Below, in pieces: positions 53,425 through 64,000 of a stretch of 64,000 nt of DNA. A program made the position numbers and the translations under genes. Source of the DNA: Paramacrobiotus metropolitanus. Its lineage: Eukaryota; Tardigrada; Eutardigrada; Parachela; Macrobiotidae. The DNA lies in NCBI RefSeq assembly GCF_019649055.1, contig NW_026570223.1:2480001-2544000 (forward strand), in the 5' to 3' direction. The notes under the pieces are model-generated. The model was not told the DNA's origin, did not search any database, and saw nothing but the letters and a program-made list of their open reading frames with translations. Every line of letters starts with the position of its first letter. The first letter of the stretch is position 1.

Positions 53425-55014
53425 CTAGAACCGCAGCCGATCCAGCTTTACTTTGGGCGTAACATCACTGGAATCTTCGTTATCTCCACGATGTTCGCGC
53501 GCTGTATTCAGTTCCGCATTTTTCTTGGATACTTCGTCGAGTTTGTCTGACATTTCATCGGACACGGTGAACAGCGCTTCATAATCAGCTGTCCCGGTGT
53601 CAAAATCAATTCTGGCAAAGCGTTTTTCGATTTCCCGCTTTACTTCCTCCATGTCTTGATCGGGTTTGATAAAGCTGGTCTGTGGTTGTTGTTGCTGCTG
53701 CTGTTGGCGCCGTTTGCGAGATAAAAGCGAGGTGGAAGAGAAGGCCATCGATGACTGTGGGCGGGGCATGTCGGGAATAGCGTCTAGCCCTCCCGACAGA
53801 GAACGGGCCGTAGCTGGAGCAAATCCCAAGGATGATTGCGAGCGCGGAGGTGCGCCGCCTTGATCGCTGAACATCAGCTGTGAATCATCCCGCGAAAGGC
53901 TCCTTGCGGAGAAACCATTGAGGCCACCTCCGGTTAGCCCGCGAATCACAGTCTTTCGGTCAAAGTAGGTTTCCAGGTTTTTATACATTGAGCGGGTAAG
54001 GGGATCCTGTGCAAGAATTCGAGAAATCCATCAGTGAATATTACTCACAAGTGAATAGTGAATATCCATACATCGAAGTGACCCGACTGTGAACCTAATG
54101 TGCTGTTTAGTATGGCTCCGTATAAATTTCGGACACATGTCCTCTTTTCGGACATAATGTAAAACATTGAATCCTTACCAGTAGAAATCAAGCCTATGGG
54201 GCTCAGCATCCTTCTCATACTTCGTACACAAACCGAATTATCGGCTCCGCGCCTCAAAATGATTGCATAGTGTGTGCGTATTAAAAATTTTAAGTAATTT
54301 TTAGAGTACATAATATAATGATTATGACATACTGAAAAAGAGAGGGTAGAGTTCGGAGTCACGGGCAGAAACGCAGGATTTTCTGTGGAATAACATTCCA
54401 TGCCGCCTAGTTTTCAAACTGCTTGGTGTACTATGTTACCACTCCATCAGTATACCACCAACCTGTAGGAAAAGCAGCTTTTTTGAACTATCCTGTGGCT
54501 CGTCCTCATCTTCTTCCACATAATTAGGCGAAACACTGCGATATCTCCGCGTATTCCGCGGTGACTCTCGCACGTGAAGAACCTCATACCTTTCGCTTAG
54601 CGATGAATCAAATAAGCGTTCTTTGAACGCCTGCCAGGCGTATGATACAGGCGTGAACATTTCCCCATACTGATTATACCGTGACACCATTGTCGTATCA
54701 TTATGAATGGACGCATCATAGTATGGCGTGTTGTTAAACCCACCGCCGCGTCCGGCTGCTGACCTTCCCGGTCCCACACTGCGCGATCGCTGCCGGTAAT
54801 CCTGTCGTTTGTGGCGAGCGGATGTACTGCGCAGTGAATTAACACTCTCCATACTGGCGAAGGCCGAATCGGCATCCTTCGGTCGCCGTGACCCCGCTGA
54901 ATCATTCTTCCGCGAGCGATGCGTGGATGCCGAAGAAAATGACCGCAACGATGTCCGAAAACTATTGGCCACATCTTCCGGTGCGGCCAGCGGGGAAACT
55001 TGGAAGGCGCTCAT
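53425..55014 (-). CDS. Disordered Ser/Arg/Gln-rich protein of unknown function
   Basis: Two exons, 55014-54463 and 54006-53425, join in phase (acceptor ttgcacag) to 377 residues. The first half is Ser/Arg-rich with SVGPGRSAAGRGGG and an aromatic patch (YDASIHND, FTPVSYAWQAFKERL). After an acidic stretch comes DPLTRSMYKNLETYFDRK, then Ser/Gly/Pro-rich sequence, a run of eight Gln, and a charged helical C-terminus (EEVKREIEKRFARIDFD). No signal peptide or membrane segment. It could be a cytoskeletal or muscle-associated linker; no family was recognised. The ATG at 55014 is the first in frame. Confidence 0.75.
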
Positions 55015-55502
55015 AATCGACGGGAAAGTATTAATGTGTCAACAGACAATTATCATAGAATTCCACGACAAGATGTATGCGTCCGTGAATTTCATCTGCA
55101 CAACGCTGTTAAGGACGTAAATAACGTTGACACACCGTTGCCCATGCAAGGTGTACCGGAAGCGTGCATTAAGCACACCTATTCACGGACAGGTGCCAAA
55201 ACGCTTTCGATCGCCCTGCATAATCAAACGGAAACGATCGATTCCCATCAGTTACTCCGTCGTAATTCTGTCGTATCCTTTTCCCAAAGTAACTGCAATT
55301 TTCTCCGAACGTTCTGAAGACAGGTAAGCATGTCTGGAGTTCAACGCTCAAGCGGCGAAGATCAGGCGAAAAAAAGAATAAATCTATGCTAAGAAAGGTA
55401 CGTCGCAAGGATGTCTTGTGAATCAGCAATTTATCAACGGGAAACACACAGAAAAACAATTCGCGTATCGCCGAAGTACAAACTAGTGAAGGAAGACAAT
55501 AT

Positions 55503-57595
55503 TTATAAATACAACCGAATCAATTCATCGCTCACAGCGGACGGAGTTAAAATACCCAAATCAGTGAAAAGGAGGGTAATATAACTAGGAGGAGTGTAAT
55601 CGGAATATGGGTGCTCCTTGCTCAGATCTTCTTTGTGGCGCAACAATGTCGCTTGGGTGTACTGCGGCAAAAAAATCAAATTACTTACTTGTTATTAACA
55701 TGACAACATTAAGAACATTAAGAAACATTCGTACAGTATAAATCCAGCAGACAGCGCAGTCGATGGCAAACAATACTGCCTGATCAAACTATTCGTACCT
55801 TAAAATGATTGGGAACATCGCGCTGATTGAGCGGGAATAATCTGACAAACTTAAAGCTCTCCGACAGAACGAACACCGGTTTGTTGTGTTCCTTGGCCGC
55901 AATGGCCACCGTGAAAGATCCGATCTGCAAAGCAGTACGTACGATGACTGACTCACTTTAAGTATAAATCAAATGCAGGCGCGAAAGTACTTTATTGATG
56001 ATTCCGCCGCTTTCCACCACTCCTTCCGCACCAAGGATCACCAGATCGACTTTCTCCATGATATAACCCACCGCCGCGTCCAGTATTACAGTGGAAGGTA
56101 TGCCGCACTCTGTCATGGCTTCGTGCATTTTAACGCCAGACTTGTCGGGATTGGCTTCCGTCACGTACACATGAAAGCGCTTTCGGTGCTTGAAAGCTTC
56201 CTTCAGCGCTTGCAGTACCACACGAGATTTGGAATGCACCAAGATTGTCTGTAAAAAAAACCGCTTGGTAAATCTGACAAAAAGGGGTAACCACAGACCA
56301 TCAATTAATTACCGTCTGTCTCTCCCGAAACGTATAAGCATGTATAGAACTAGTAAGCCTCGTAATAATAATACGCAGGTAACAGGTTCCCTTTAAACTT
56401 TATTAACTACTCACCTCAGCAGCATTCTTAAAACTCGTGTTTAACAAGAAGCGCATTTTATTCTTTAAAATTAAACTGAGAGAGAGCTTCACAGCAATAC
56501 AATCTTCGATATTCCACAATCCACATTATGCGATACTATGCCACACCTAACCGTTCTTATTGATAAAATGTAATAAAAAGTGCAATCACTGCGATGGCGT
56601 TACTTAATATCGGTACAGTGTACACAGTACACTGTATTTTCATGCCATATGCAATTTAAAAAAACCGAAGCCCGTGAAGTAATTAATCGTACTTAATTAG
56701 AAAGTAATACTCGTAGGAGAACGGTCATACGACTCATACCCAATATGTACCACTGTACGTACGTACACAAGGTACACCGGATGGTAAAAACGATGTCCAT
56801 TTCAAAAATGCTTTAGAGCAGCAATCATATAAAATAAATAACTCACCGCGCCGTCCTGAATAAACGGATGGAAATATTTGGCAATTTTATCACGAGATCC
56901 TGCCACGTTCCGTAGGAAAATGTTCCCGCGCTCAATCAGTACCTCCTTACACTCGTCAAAATTCTACAGAATGAACAACAATTTAAGAACTGTAAATGCC
57001 GTCAGATATTATTGCAACTTTTTTACTATTAAAATTTCCGCGATCTGAATGTATAAGATACGCTGACTGAATTTCATGATAAGTACAGGTTTTGTGTCTG
57101 CCAGCAATCAAAATTACCCCAAAATAAAGCAAAGTCTGCATACTAAGCCCAGTTTTACCGAGTGGTCCAAGGCAGCCAAAGTGATAAATCTGAGAAACAA
57201 TTCACATCCAGACGATATGGAGGTTCCCGTAATATAACTGTCGGCTGCGCATAGTCGTTCTATCGCATCCTTAAGATTCTTTCGCAGTTCCACCATAGTT
57301 TCAGCTGCAGCCCATAACGTAAAACATCAGCCAAATGACAAAGCACACATCTGATGCAATAGTCAGTACAAATAACCACTGTGCGCTACTTGGTTTCTGC
57401 CATACTCGTACCTGAATTGAGCTTGAGAAACTCGATCAAAGTCTGGATGGCCGCCACAGCTGGCGACAAATCGGGATTGTCTTTCATCGTGCTTAAGAAA
57501 TACCTCTGAATTTCTGCAAGTTGAAGTAAAAGTTGAGCATAACAAGTAACGCAAATCGTGGACGACGGGAAATAAACATTACCAGACTTATCCAT
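55503..57595 (-). CDS. EIF2B1: Translation initiation factor eIF2B subunit alpha
   Basis: Seven exons: 57595-57583, 57513-57412, 57304-57159, 56963-56847, 56248-55991, 55924-55799 and 55661-55503, in phase, 306 residues (human 305). The helical N-terminal part shows [15 protein letters not shown]. The Rossmann-like C-terminal part shows [57 protein letters not shown] and the terminal [20 protein letters not shown]. eIF2B is the exchange factor for eIF2; the alpha subunit is regulatory and senses eIF2-alpha phosphorylation. The first exon encodes only MDKS plus one base. No deviation from the family is seen. Confidence 0.97.
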
Positions 57596-58857
57596 CTTGA
57601 GTCAGCTGCGATTAAGAAATCGAAGTCAGCCTCCCAGACACTTCAGTTTTCTCTCACGCGTTAATGATTTTCAATCGGAAAAACAGTTGTAAATAAAAGC
57701 AAACGAACAATCCGGGTGCAAGAAATTCTTATTAATGATCAAACCTGTAACGCAAACCACGATAAATAACTGTAGATGCAATATTTCCCAACGAAACGAA
57801 ATGATTCTGTAAAGACTTAGCAAGCCATGGACTTAGTAACTTAAGTACTTATAACTTCATGCAAATGCACCTACACTAGTATGCGCCACTATAAACAATC
57901 AGCAAGCACAATACTAGTACTCGTATGTTCATGTGCCGGTGGCTGCGGCGTTTAACAGTGCACTACTGCAGCCGGTGATTTGTATTTTACAGTGATTTTG
58001 GACCATCAAAAATATCAGATCTTTAATAATTTGTTGACATTCATGCTTGCAAACATGTTGTGAATTCGGAGTAAACGGCACCGGCTGTAAGCAGATGTTT
58101 TGTTGCAGTTACGGTGGCTACAAGCCATTCTGATTTATTATTTATAACTGTTTATTGGCGGCTATTCATATTCTGTTTATTATGCATAACCCGTACCGGC
58201 CGGCGGCCACACTTCATAAGCAGCCCAACCAGTAAGTACTAGTACTTCTAGTTCATATCAATCCATTTTTTACGCATTCAGCGTTGTAATCGGTTACTAT
58301 AACATTGAAAACAACATAAATTCCTTTGTCCGAAAGGTGAAAAAACCAAGGCCCCAAAGGGGCGGGAGATCTTCAATAGTGGCTACTGGCTAGTCACACC
58401 TGCTGGAAAGGAAATGGAGAGAAGGTGCACCTTAAACCAACCTCGTGCGTTTATAATAATATTATGATTCCCAATCATCAATTGTTGACTGCTCTTGAGC
58501 TTTCGCACCCCATGTGACAGCCTGTGCAAGATCCACTGATTGGTTTTCATTATCCTTGCTCGTTGCCAATCTTTCTCCTGTCAAAGAACAACAACTGCGC
58601 AAAGCAAGCAAAATTAAGAAATGCACACTATTGAGATTTTAGAATATCTTTTCAACAAAAGAAACGTACTCGTAAAACAAATTTCATAATTTGACCAATG
58701 CATGAATCGCTTCGTGAAAAATCAATGCTAGTATCGCTCCTATTCTAAAATACCTACACCGCTTACAATTCGATATTCAATTGACCTTATTATTCATATG
58801 CATAATTGACATCACAGTGTTTCTTTCATTTTAAAAAGTATTGTACAAGATATCATC
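57596..58857. other. Intergenic region
   Basis: AT-rich and with no supported gene. A short GCCCC-AAA-GGGGC hairpin lies near 58,352, in a locally GC-rich stretch of unknown meaning. Confidence 0.5.
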
Positions 58858-60427
58858 CTACAACGCACGTATTAACTCCGCGATTGCGCGTTGTGTTCTT
58901 CTTTCCAGCTTTTCCAAACTTTTCGCAACATCACGCTTCAAATCCCAATCGGGTTTCCTAGGTGCCAGATTCAGGAGTTGCTAAAAAAAGCAAGGAAGGG
59001 CGTAAACCTGCAACAGCACTGAACCACTACGCAGAAGTACGACATACAACTGCATAAATTCCTGACGGTAGAAAAGACAGCAATTGCTTTCGCGAAAGAT
59101 TTTCGAGTCTGGCTACAAAAGTGGTTTACATTTGCTTAAAAAAAGAAAAGAACAGCGGCCCCCGTCAACAATAGTATTCATTAAAAATTGATCAAAACAA
59201 GCATGCGTGTAACGGTGTACACTGTACAGTGAACGCAACGCTGGAATATGATCACAAGTTCAAAACCCAATCATGTATACCGGAGATTTAAAGGTTTAAA
59301 CAGCCCATTTCAAACACTCATATCGCCGGGGTAAATTCGCGAGGTGCAAGCAATCCTTACCACATCGTCGACGTTCTGAGATTTTTCTCCTTCTCCACCT
59401 ATTCCAATATTCTCCGATAGCCCTCCATCAGCAGCTGCCTCCAACTGATCGCGTACTAGTGCGTTTACTGCAACACATAATAACCAAATGAAATCCAAAT
59501 GAGTTGAGGCTTTCCAAAAAATCACTCTCGTCTCACAAAACCCAAATTAGGTATTTTTCTATGTTATGCGCCATGAGTAGATGACGAAAATGATTCAAAG
59601 CCGAAGTATAATGATATTAGACTATTAGTAATCAAACTCAAATAGCGAATACTAATCTAATGCACTGCGCACTGTGCGCACTAATCCACTTACTAGTAAC
59701 TAAACTCCTTAAAATACATACAACTTTTCTTATTGTTAACGCAAACACAGCTATCATCAGCTAAATGCTATTCATTTCGTTCTAAAATTTAATTCGTATT
59801 TAAAAAATTTTGCAAACTTTTATTAATAGAAGTATCATTTACGTTAGTCTATCCGTGCATTGTACTGTACATCGTACATACCATCAACAGGTACAGCCTT
59901 CGGCAGAACCGCGCCTTGAAGCTCTTCGCTTTTTGGGTTATAACTCCGAAACTTTGGCCTAAGCAAAAAACGACAAAAGTCCAAAGGTCGTACAATTTCA
60001 CCGAACGCTAAAAACACAATGCCTGGAGAATTAAAGATAAAAACACAAATACCACCTCCGATTAACAAAATACCTTAATAGAGTTAATAGTAAATACCTT
60101 CAAATTTCGACTCGCTGGTATAAATGTAACTCATCTTAGTTATGATTAATGATTTGCATAAATCGCTTGTTATGTATTTCAGTGGAAATGCGTTATCGTC
60201 CATAACTGGCTTACGAATAGAGCTACCAGCTAACGATGTAAAGAGAATTCGACTCACTTTGGAAGAACAGGAGCTTCTGCCTCGTCGGCAGGCCTTTTTG
60301 AGCGGGGAGAACCAGGTATAGCTTCAGTGCAATCGGACGCTTCGTCCATCGTTTGTTTTCTCATCGCTTTCAGACGTTCCCGTCGTTTCTGAGCCTCATC
60401 TTCCAAACTTCCCACACTGTCTGCCAT
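58858..60427 (-). CDS. CCDC12: CCDC12 / spliceosome-associated coiled-coil protein
   Basis: Four exons: 60427-60258, 59958-59882, 59467-59361 and 58980-58858, in phase, 158 residues (human 166). The N-terminus shows LEDEAQKRRERLKAMRKQT, then FRSYNPKSEELQGAVLPKA, VRDQLEAAADG and the highly conserved C-terminus LNLAPRKPDWDLKRDVAK with LEKLERRTQRAIAELIR. The family (fission yeast Cwf18) belongs to the spliceosome core and acts in the nucleus. The ATG at 60427 gives the expected short N-terminus; an in-frame ATG at 60472 would add 15 residues of no family character. Confidence 0.95.
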
Positions 60428-61359
60428 ACTCACAGAATCGCAACCGGCAATTAAGAAGGTCCAATGTGCCAAAAGCTGAAGCTCTTGATAACACGAGTTC
60501 GTCCAATAATAACCGTCTACACTCTACAGTCTACACTCGTCTAAACTCTACACTCTACAGAGTCTACACGACACTACTCGTGCGGAATTCAGTGTTTACG
60601 AACGACAAAAGATGTCTCCAGCTCCACAATCAAACCAGCAGAACGATCGCTAACTGCTCAAAAACAGGTTCAGAATCTTTAGAGTTTATTTAAAAGTTAG
60701 AGTCTACTCAGTTTAGGCAGGCACAAAATGTTAAACATAAGGAATGCAAAATTGCTAATCCACACTCGTCGAGCTTGCAAAAAGTTTGGAAGCTGGAAGG
60801 TGTCAAAACAAGCTTGAAACCGCCACCCGGACCAATCACTTTTGTTTCGGGGTCAAACAATCAATTTATAATAATCAATTTTATTTCGAGATTTACTTTC
60901 GCGGGAAAACTTTTGCACTTGCCCTTTGCAATGAAGAGAGACAATTTTCTAGAGCATCGAAAACTCCAGATTCAAAATGAACTGGATACTGGGTAGTTCT
61001 TACTATTACAATTAGTAATTACAGACTTATACAGTACTGTAACTTCAGTATCTCTAGGCGACAATCTCATGATGGTTTCTGATGCGTTATTCTCCCAAAG
61101 CACAAACACGCGTCAAATACTCGTACATCGTTATACACATTTCCTTATGCCAGGTGTGCACTTTAAGTTTTCTCGAGATCGCAGATGCGTATTGTCCGTT
61201 CCAAAAGGTGAAAAACAACAACACAAATTATTAACCATTAAAAATACTCACAATTAAGTTATTGTACTAATAAAAACGTCAGCTGACACACAAACAGTCC
61301 TCGCGGTATTTACAGGACAACATTTACTTCAATATCACATCGTCCAGTGGTATTCAGTT
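60428..61359. other. Intergenic region
   Basis: Several plus-strand frames of 60-80 codons occur here, none with homology or splice support. A ctctacactctaca-type near-repeat lies at 60,520-60,570. Confidence 0.5.
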
Positions 61360-62377
61360 TCACTTTGATTTTGCAGCCTGTGCGTACGACTTGCTTCCAC
61401 TGCTCTTTGAGTTCGAGGGCGAAGATTTGGCTGCTTGAGCATAAGACTGTTTACCCGTATCACTCTTGGTCTGGGGCAAATTTTTCTTGTAGTCATCATC
61501 CTTTTTGGCCTTTCCATCCACAGCCGAGGTGGCACGCGCTGGTTTGCCTCCTTCACTCGAACCGGCAATTCTGGGTTTACCCTTGAAGATGCTGAGCAAC
61601 AACAGGAGAATATTCACCACGTAGGTAGCAATGCACACTGGACACCATTCTTTCAAGTTGAAGACCAAATGGTAGGCCAAATAACATGAAACCAAGCACG
61701 AAATGAAGGCCAGATTCAATTGTACCAAGGAGGCTTTAGCGTTCCGTGCGTAACCTACAAAATTAAAAAAGTGCTCAGCGGTTACTTACTTCTAAACTCG
61801 AAAAAAAAGATAAAACCAGCAACCGCAAACTACAAACTGGTCAAAAGCAGGCATGTAGGTTCTACTTCTAAAAAAAATTATTTACGGTGATTACGTACCT
61901 AAGCAAGCCATCAATGCGTAGAACATAATCCCATACAAAGTATTTGGTTGATTCAGCATGTGGCTCTCGCCGAAAACCGATCCCAAAAATCCAAAACCCA
62001 TGCCGTATCTGCAAGCAACAGCTTAATTCAACCAAGACCAAAAACTACTCTGCTAAACACAAATACAAATTAATAAATACAAATTACTCTGCTAGCTAGC
62101 TGTTTGCCAATTCAGCGCGTGAACATCGTTCGTATATTTTTGAAGCTGAAAAGCATAATTAAGACGTTCAGCTCAAGCACCTTGATGACAACGCTTTGCT
62201 GCACCGAACTTCTTTATTGAAATCGCACAGAGGTTTAAAGCTGGGATCTTGATGCAACCGGATCTCCACGTAATATCCATATGCAGAAATCCCGAGCCCG
62301 ATTAGACTAACGACAACAGTCAGGTGACGAAGCCATCGCCGGTCTCCCACAATCTTTGGTTTCTGTTTGGAAGCCAT
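61360..62377 (-). CDS. VKORC1: Vitamin K epoxide reductase with extended C-terminus
   Basis: Three exons: 62377-62181, 62008-61899 and 61754-61360, in phase, 233 residues. The ER membrane enzyme reduces vitamin K epoxide for gamma-carboxylation. The luminal loop keeps the relay pair in CDFNKEVRC, followed by [14 protein letters not shown]. The CxxC active site is in [10 protein letters not shown]. Four membrane helices are visible. Human VKORC1 has 163 residues; here about 70 extra hydrophilic residues follow the last helix, rich in Lys, Ser, Ala and Gln and holding the word SYAQAAKS twice. The tail should face the cytosol. A usual KxKxx-type retrieval signal is not clear, although the protein ends AAKSK. 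Confidence 0.93.
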
Positions 62378-62620
62378 AATTCTGTATTTATTCTTTCCCT
62401 TCTGAAAGAATGCCGATCAAAGTTACAACCACACTATACTGTATATTTGAGGTATAAGCAATCCTTTTTTAACAGAAAGATTCTGATGATAAGGAGCACA
62501 GATGAACTCCATTTTCAGTTGACTTACAAGTACAAAAGGAAGATTTCCGCGGCAAAATGTTACCGTGTGACGCGAGATTTACAAACGCGCTCTTGAAGTT
62601 GAATCAATAAAACAGAAATA

Positions 62621-62875
62621 ATGGCTGATCACGAATATATTTTTGTACAAAGCGAGTGTGATCAGATTTGCCGAAGAAAGAGCGTCTTATTATGCCATGG
62701 GAATCCTTCTTTGAAATGTGATCGGGAATCTGATCAAATGCCAAACGAGGAATTTTTTGTCAATCTTTTTCGTCTTCCAACTCAATCAATGAATGACTCA
62801 CGACGGAGGCGGAGTCTACCGGCGTGTCGGGCGCGAGATCGTAAGATTATGACCATACTACTAGAACATTTCTGA
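62621..62875 (+). CDS. Hypothetical small ORF
   Basis: An ATG-led frame of 84 codons with several Cys residues and an Arg-rich run (DSRRRRSLPACRARDRK). It lies between the divergent VKOR and phosphoglycolate phosphatase genes. No family is recognised and it may be chance. Confidence 0.25.
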   Translation: MADHEYIFVQSECDQICRRKSVLLCHGNPSLKCDRESDQMPNEEFFVNLFRLPTQSMNDSRRRRSLPACRARDRKIMTILLEHF

Positions 62876-63061
62876 AAATAAAAAGTACTTAAAAACCGAA
62901 AAAACGTCGTTAAAAAAACATAAAAGTTTATACCTATCACCTATGTCCTATGTATTTAACATTTCAATGCTGTCCGCAATAAGAAGAAATATAAATTTTG
63001 TTCGAACTGAACGGCTGTGATTTCCTGTTGATCCTCATTCACGGGGGCGAGACGGCCAAAA

Positions 63062-64000
63062 ATGGTGGCGGTTCCCCTGGATCTCCAAAATTTTGAATGT
63101 CTGTTGAAGAATCACGACAGCTTCCTCTTCGATTGCGATGGTACGAACATGGGATACGACGTGATTTGCAGTGCAGTGCTTATTTAGAAACAACCCATCT
63201 GTCTGTTTATGTCCTTTATTTGCGTATTGGCAAATGTTGTAATGGTCGCTTGAAAACTAAAATCGGTAGTCAGAGTAGTACTGTTACTTGCGTAAGCACT
63301 TTTCTACAACTTCTCATGGATTTCAGGTGTTCTGTGGCATGGAAATACCTTGATTCCCGGTGCTGCCGAGGCGCTGTCGCTTTTGAAAGCTAAGGTGAGA
63401 AGTTTGAAATTTATAAGACGTTGCGCGGCTTATTTGCGTCGCACCGCTTAATTAAACGTGAAGCGATACATTTTTCCTAAAAGATCGTATAGCCGGTGAG
63501 TCGGTGACCATCACGCGTTGAGCTGATGATTTAATGACACAAGATTTTTTAACAGGGCAAGCAAGTGTTCTACGTCACAAACAACAGTACTTCCACCAGG
63601 GAGCAGTATGCCGAAAAGTGCCGGAAACTCGGTTTACCAGCCGAAAAGGTAAATTTTGCATCCCTGCAAATTCAAATTTATGACATTACTGTACCGTCGA
63701 GGTGTAGGGTGATACCCATACCGTGTACAAACTATCGCAACCGAAATGCTCTTCAGATTTATGAACAGGAAATAATTTATCATGCTGCAATAGTTTTGCG
63801 TGTGATAATCGTGGCAACAGAAAAAATCACAGTTGGCTTTATTTTTTGCAGAAGGAGATAGTCTGTACGGCTCATTCCGCGGCACTGTACCTTCAAGACT
63901 TGCTACGCCCAACATTCACATGCCGTCCGAAAGTTTACCTTGTTGGATGCGTTTCCATTGCGGATGAACTTAATGCAGTTGGGATTGATTCCGTTGGACT
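63062..64000 (+). CDS. PGP: Phosphoglycolate phosphatase / HAD phosphatase (5' part)
   Basis: Exons 63062-63140, 63327-63394, 63556-63648 and from 63852 off the right edge, in phase so far. Motif I of the HAD superfamily, FLFDCDGVLWHG, contains both catalytic Asp residues. Motif II is in VFYVTNNSTSTREQYAEKC. The start of the cap domain appears as KEIVCTAHSAALYLQDLL and VYLVGCVSIADEL. These fit the animal PGP/4-nitrophenylphosphatase (chronophin-like) group, cytosolic enzymes that remove 2-phosphoglycolate and other toxic by-products. The DG junction is split by the first intron. Subfamily cannot be settled without the C-terminal half. Confidence 0.93.

Noticed and set aside
58345-58370. Short GC hairpin as a terminator or structured RNA
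   Set aside because: A single short stem in a eukaryotic spacer; nothing else supports a function.

Overview
The window is nuclear DNA of an animal, probably an invertebrate. The right two thirds holds intron-split housekeeping genes with GT-AG introns of roughly 80-950 bp. The left 18 kb is one very large LTR-type retroelement on the minus strand. A tardigrade or another small ecdysozoan would fit the compact genes and short introns, but nothing in the sequence proves the taxon.

Positions 1-18,925 (minus strand): a giant Ty3/gypsy-like element whose left end lies outside the window. In sense order (high to low coordinate) it has a structured leader (17,725-18,925), gag with a coiled coil and a capsid-like region (17,724-13,843), an in-frame TAA, a Gly-rich region with a CCHC zinc knuckle (to 13,075), and an ATGA stop/start overlap. 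Then comes one continuous pol frame (13,078-5,645) carrying aspartic protease, TAG, an unknown module, TAG, a protease-RT linker, TGA, then reverse transcriptase, RNase H, integrase and an AT-hook tail. Downstream of pol is an open frame of at least 1,822 codons (5,468-3) that runs off the left edge. It encodes a Pro/Thr-rich helical protein with no visible membrane segment, in the place where env would sit. Twenty-five short hairpins share a pentaloop (TNTGT on the plus strand, ACANA in the element RNA) but have different, self-complementary stems. They are scattered through the ORFs and one lies in the leader; a second hairpin cluster sits at 18,721-18,924. These, together with the ordered in-frame stops, are the most unusual things in the window.

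Positions 19,656-32,632: argininosuccinate lyase (+), a two-LIM-domain protein (-), about 4 kb without a resolved gene, a multi-pass membrane protein gene (-, fragmentary) and a small secreted protein (+).

Positions 33,630-49,920: an SLC26/SulP anion transporter with STAS domain (+, 13 exons), an unrecognised gene of about eight exons (-), an ACBP plus enoyl-CoA isomerase fusion (ECI2 type, +, 8 exons), an LTR-like relic, checkpoint clamp subunit RAD9 (-, 8 exons) and NAC-beta/BTF3 (+).

Positions 51,292-64,000: retromer subunit VPS29 (+), a disordered Ser/Arg/Gln-rich protein (-), eIF2B alpha (-, 7 exons), CCDC12 (-, 4 exons), vitamin K epoxide reductase (-, 3 exons, long tail) and the start of a HAD-family phosphoglycolate phosphatase (+, cut by the right edge). 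Exon maps were read by hand from splice sites, homology and phase. For ASL, SLC26, ECI2, RAD9, VPS29, EIF2B1, CCDC12 and VKOR all exon phases close without error. The host genes do not form a pathway; they are a normal eukaryotic mixture.
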